Shown in pieces: positions 4,038 to 5,869 of a stretch of DNA of 5,869 nucleotides. The notes beneath the pieces are model-generated. The model saw only the letters and a list, made by a program, of their open reading frames with translations. It ran no database searches and had not been told where the DNA came from. The DNA is taken from positions 1 to 5,869 of the forward strand of contig CAYZXK010000108.1 in assembly GCA_964482395.1 (NCBI GenBank). Direction: 5' to 3'. The position numbers were made by a program, and so were the translations under genes. The stretch's first letter is position 1. Each line of letters begins with the position of its first letter. Source of the stretch: CAYZXK01 sp964482395. GTDB taxonomy: Bacteria > Planctomycetota > Phycisphaerae > UBA1845 > Fen-1342.

Positions 4038-5869
4038 TCAGCGCAGTAGGCCCCGCAACAGCATCGGCAGCACCCCGCCGCATCGGTAATACTCGAGTTC
4101 GACTTCGGTATCGATCCGGCAAATAACACTGAATTCGATCCGGGTTTCCGCCTCCGGGTCGGTCGCGATCACCGTCAGTTCCTGAAGCGGCCGCAGGTCA
4201 TCTGAGAGACCGGGGAACTCATAGAACCCGCGTCCCGACAGACCCAGCGATTCATAGGTTTGTCCCTGCCGGAATTGAAGTGGGAGGACGCCCATTGCAA
4301 CCAGGTCGCGGCGATGAGCCGGCCCGAAGCTCGCGGCCAGGACCGCTCTCACGCCCAGTAACGCCGTCCCCTTGGCCGCCCAGTCGCAGGGTTCTCCCTT
4401 CCCGTAGTCCCTGCCGGCCAGGACAATCAGCGGCGTACCGGCAGCCTTGTACTTGCTGGCCGCATCGAAAATGCTCATCTGGTTTCCGCTTGGCAGGTGG
4501 ACGGTCAGGCCGCCCTCCGTGCCGGGTGCCAGCAGGTTGCGAATCCGCGGGTTGGCAAAGGTCCCTCGGGTCATCACCTGATAATTGCCACGTCGGGAGG
4601 CGTAGCCGCCAAACTCCCCCGGCTCGACCCCTTGTTCCTGCAAGTACTTTCCGGCCGGTGAGTTCGGATCGATCGGGCCGGTCGGACTGATCTGGTTGGT
4701 AGTCACGTCGTCGCCCAGGACCGCCAAACACCGGGCGGCGTGAATGGGGGCAATCGGCGGCGGCTGCGAGGGCAGTTCAGCGAAATACGGCGGCTCCTGA
4801 ATGAAAGTACTGCCCTCGTCCCACTCGTAAACTTCATCTGGATGAGCTCTTAGGCGCTGCCACTCCGCCGGGCCACTCAGGAGGCCGGCGTACCGACTCC
4901 TGAACAACTCCGGGGTTACAAATTCCTCGCAGAGTGCGCCAACCTCCGCGTCGGCTGGCCAGATATCCTTCAGGTAGACTGGCTGGCCCGTAGCATCCTG
5001 CCCCAACGGATCCCGTGACATGTCAATGTCGATTCTGCCGGCGATCGCGTATGCCACTACCAGTGCCGGCGACGCCAGGCAATCAGCCTTGACCGCTGGG
5101 TGTACCCCCCCCTCCGGACTGCGCCTGCCGCTGAGCACCGAGGCGACTATCAGGCCAGCCTGCTTGACCACAGTGAGAATCCGTTGGGCCAGCGGCCCGC
5201 TGTCGCCGGCGCAGGCGGTGCAACCGTAGCCGACCGTATGAAAACCGAGCTTCTCCAGGTAAGCCGTGAGTCCGGACCGCTGGAGATACTCGCTCACCGC
5301 CGGAGAGCCTAAAGCCAGGAAAGTCTTGACCCACGGCTTTGCGGTCAGCCCTCTCTCAACCGCTTTCTTGGCCAGCAAGCCCGCAGCCAGCATCAACCCC
5401 GGATTGGTGGTACTCATGCAACCGGTTATCCCCGCGACCACCACGCTCCCGTCCGTCAGCCGCACGCGCGTGCCGTCAAGCTCCACTTCCACTTGGCGAG
5501 CTGAGCCGTCCGCAGTGAGCCGCAGGGGGCCGGGAGCGGTTACGGATGCCCCAGCGGCCACCTCACCCTGCACACCCAACCACCGACCGCCCCCCGCGCC
5601 GGCCAACCTCGCCGCCAGCTCGCCTCGCCACCGGCTCGGCACCGCCGACAGCGGCACCAGCTCAACCTGGTCGTACACCGCCAAACCAGCCTCCAGGGTC
5701 GCCAGGTCGAGTTCTACGACCTGGGCATACCGCGGCTCCAGACTGTCCGCACCCCGGAATAGCAGTTGTTCCTTGCAGTACCTCTCGACCAGGTCGATTT
5801 CCTCGGGCGCTCGACCGGTGAGCCTCAGGTAATCCAACGTCCGATAATCAACAGGGAAAAATCCCAGCG
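4038..5869 (-). CDS. acnA: Aconitase A-family protein with altered active site, C-terminal part
   Basis: The minus strand is open from the window edge to TGA at 4038-4040: 609 codons, the C-terminal two-thirds of a protein usually near 890 residues. Residue numbers here count from the first full codon (5867-5865). The start is LGFFPVDYRTLDYLRLTGR, which lies inside the aconitase fold, so the TTG at 5837 is not a start. The 4Fe-4S ligands are kept: C150 (TGCMSTTNP), C216 and C219 (YGCTACAGDSGPL). The swivel domain follows from about 380 to the end, with SRRGN, RGTFANPRIRN and MGVLPLQF blocks. Canonical aconitases interconvert citrate and isocitrate, but here several active-site residues are changed (pig mitochondrial numbering): N446 to Arg, R452 to Gly, D568 to Asn, H569 to Gln, and S642-S643-R644 to Glu-Pro-Cys (492-494). 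C358, C421, C424, R447, S571 and R580 remain. Family membership is certain; aconitase activity is doubtful and the symbol is a homology label only. Confidence 0.9.
   Translation of the reverse strand, partial: LGFFPVDYRTLDYLRLTGRAPEEIDLVERYCKEQLLFRGADSLEPRYAQVVELDLATLEAGLAVYDQVELVPLSAVPSRWRGELAARLAGAGGGRWLGVQGEVAAGASVTAPGPLRLTADGSARQVEVELDGTRVRLTDGSVVVAGITGCMSTTNPGLMLAAGLLAKKAVERGLTAKPWVKTFLALGSPAVSEYLQRSGLTAYLEKLGFHTVGYGCTACAGDSGPLAQRILTVVKQAGLIVASVLSGRRSPEGGVHPAVKADCLASPALVVAYAIAGRIDIDMSRDPLGQDATGQPVYLKDIWPADAEVGALCEEFVTPELFRSRYAGLLSGPAEWQRLRAHPDEVYEWDEGSTFIQEPPYFAELPSQPPPIAPIHAARCLAVLGDDVTTNQISPTGPIDPNSPAGKYLQEQGVEPGEFGGYASRRGNYQVMTRGTFANPRIRNLLAPGTEGGLTVHLPSGNQMSIFDAASKYKAAGTPLIVLAGRDYGKGEPCDWAAKGTALLGVRAVLAASFGPAHRRDLVAMGVLPLQFRQGQTYESLGLSGRGFYEFPGLSDDLRPLQELTVIATDPEAETRIEFSVICRIDTEVELEYYRCGGVLPMLLRGLLR

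Noticed and set aside
4386..4397. Frameshift as an explanation for the missing Ser-Ser-Arg motif
   Set aside because: Flanking residues on both sides are canonical in the same frame, and no one- or two-base shift restores Ser-Ser-Arg at this point.
5835..5837. TTG as the start of the aconitase-family gene
   Set aside because: The frame continues to the window edge as LGFFPVDYRT, which is conserved interior aconitase sequence, so the gene is cut by the edge.

Overview
The window is GC-rich chromosomal DNA carrying five protein genes. I found no RNA gene, mobile element or CRISPR array. The style of the HU/IHF-like protein (a TKKDLVDRIA opening, a REFRDFGVFE-type block read here as LEFRDFGVFE, and a GRLMKERL ending) and of the Lon protease resemble Planctomycetota, perhaps Phycisphaerae-like. 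That assignment is an impression from family resemblance, not a search.

Layout from left to right. Positions 1-247 (minus strand) hold the N-terminus of a lipoprotein N-acetylmuramoyl-L-alanine amidase, cut by the window edge. It reads out of a shared upstream region (248-458) with its own good sigma70-type promoter. The same region holds a weaker promoter facing right and two perfect odd-length palindromes, one of them extending into a long stem-loop in the predicted leader of the next gene. Positions 459-3376 are a two-gene unit: a small heat-shock protein (Hsp20/alpha-crystallin) whose last codons overlap the start of an ATP-dependent Lon protease by 4 bp. Positions 3377-3607 contain a direct repeat, dense GC palindromes and a strong promoter for an HU/IHF-family DNA-binding protein (3608-3931). 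After a short convergent gap, a gene on the minus strand (4038 to beyond 5869) encodes the C-terminal 609 codons of an aconitase A-family protein.

How the genes relate. Hsp20 and Lon form a protein quality-control pair, one holding unfolded clients and the other degrading them, and the ATGA overlap predicts coupled translation. The amidase (cell-wall remodelling), the HU-like protein (nucleoid) and the aconitase relative appear to be independent transcription units.

The most notable observation is in the aconitase-family gene. The three Fe-S cluster cysteines and the overall fold are kept. However, most of the substrate-binding and catalytic residues visible in the window are replaced, including the Ser-Ser-Arg catalytic motif (now Glu-Pro-Cys), the Asp-His of the DHIS motif (now Asn-Gln) and an active-site arginine (now Gly). 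The frame is intact throughout, so this looks like a diverged paralogue with a changed or lost activity rather than a simple pseudogene. Other points of interest are the Hsp20 protein, which lacks the usual C-terminal I-x-I tail and carries five cysteines, the arginine-rich tail on Lon, and the hsp20 leader stem-loop.
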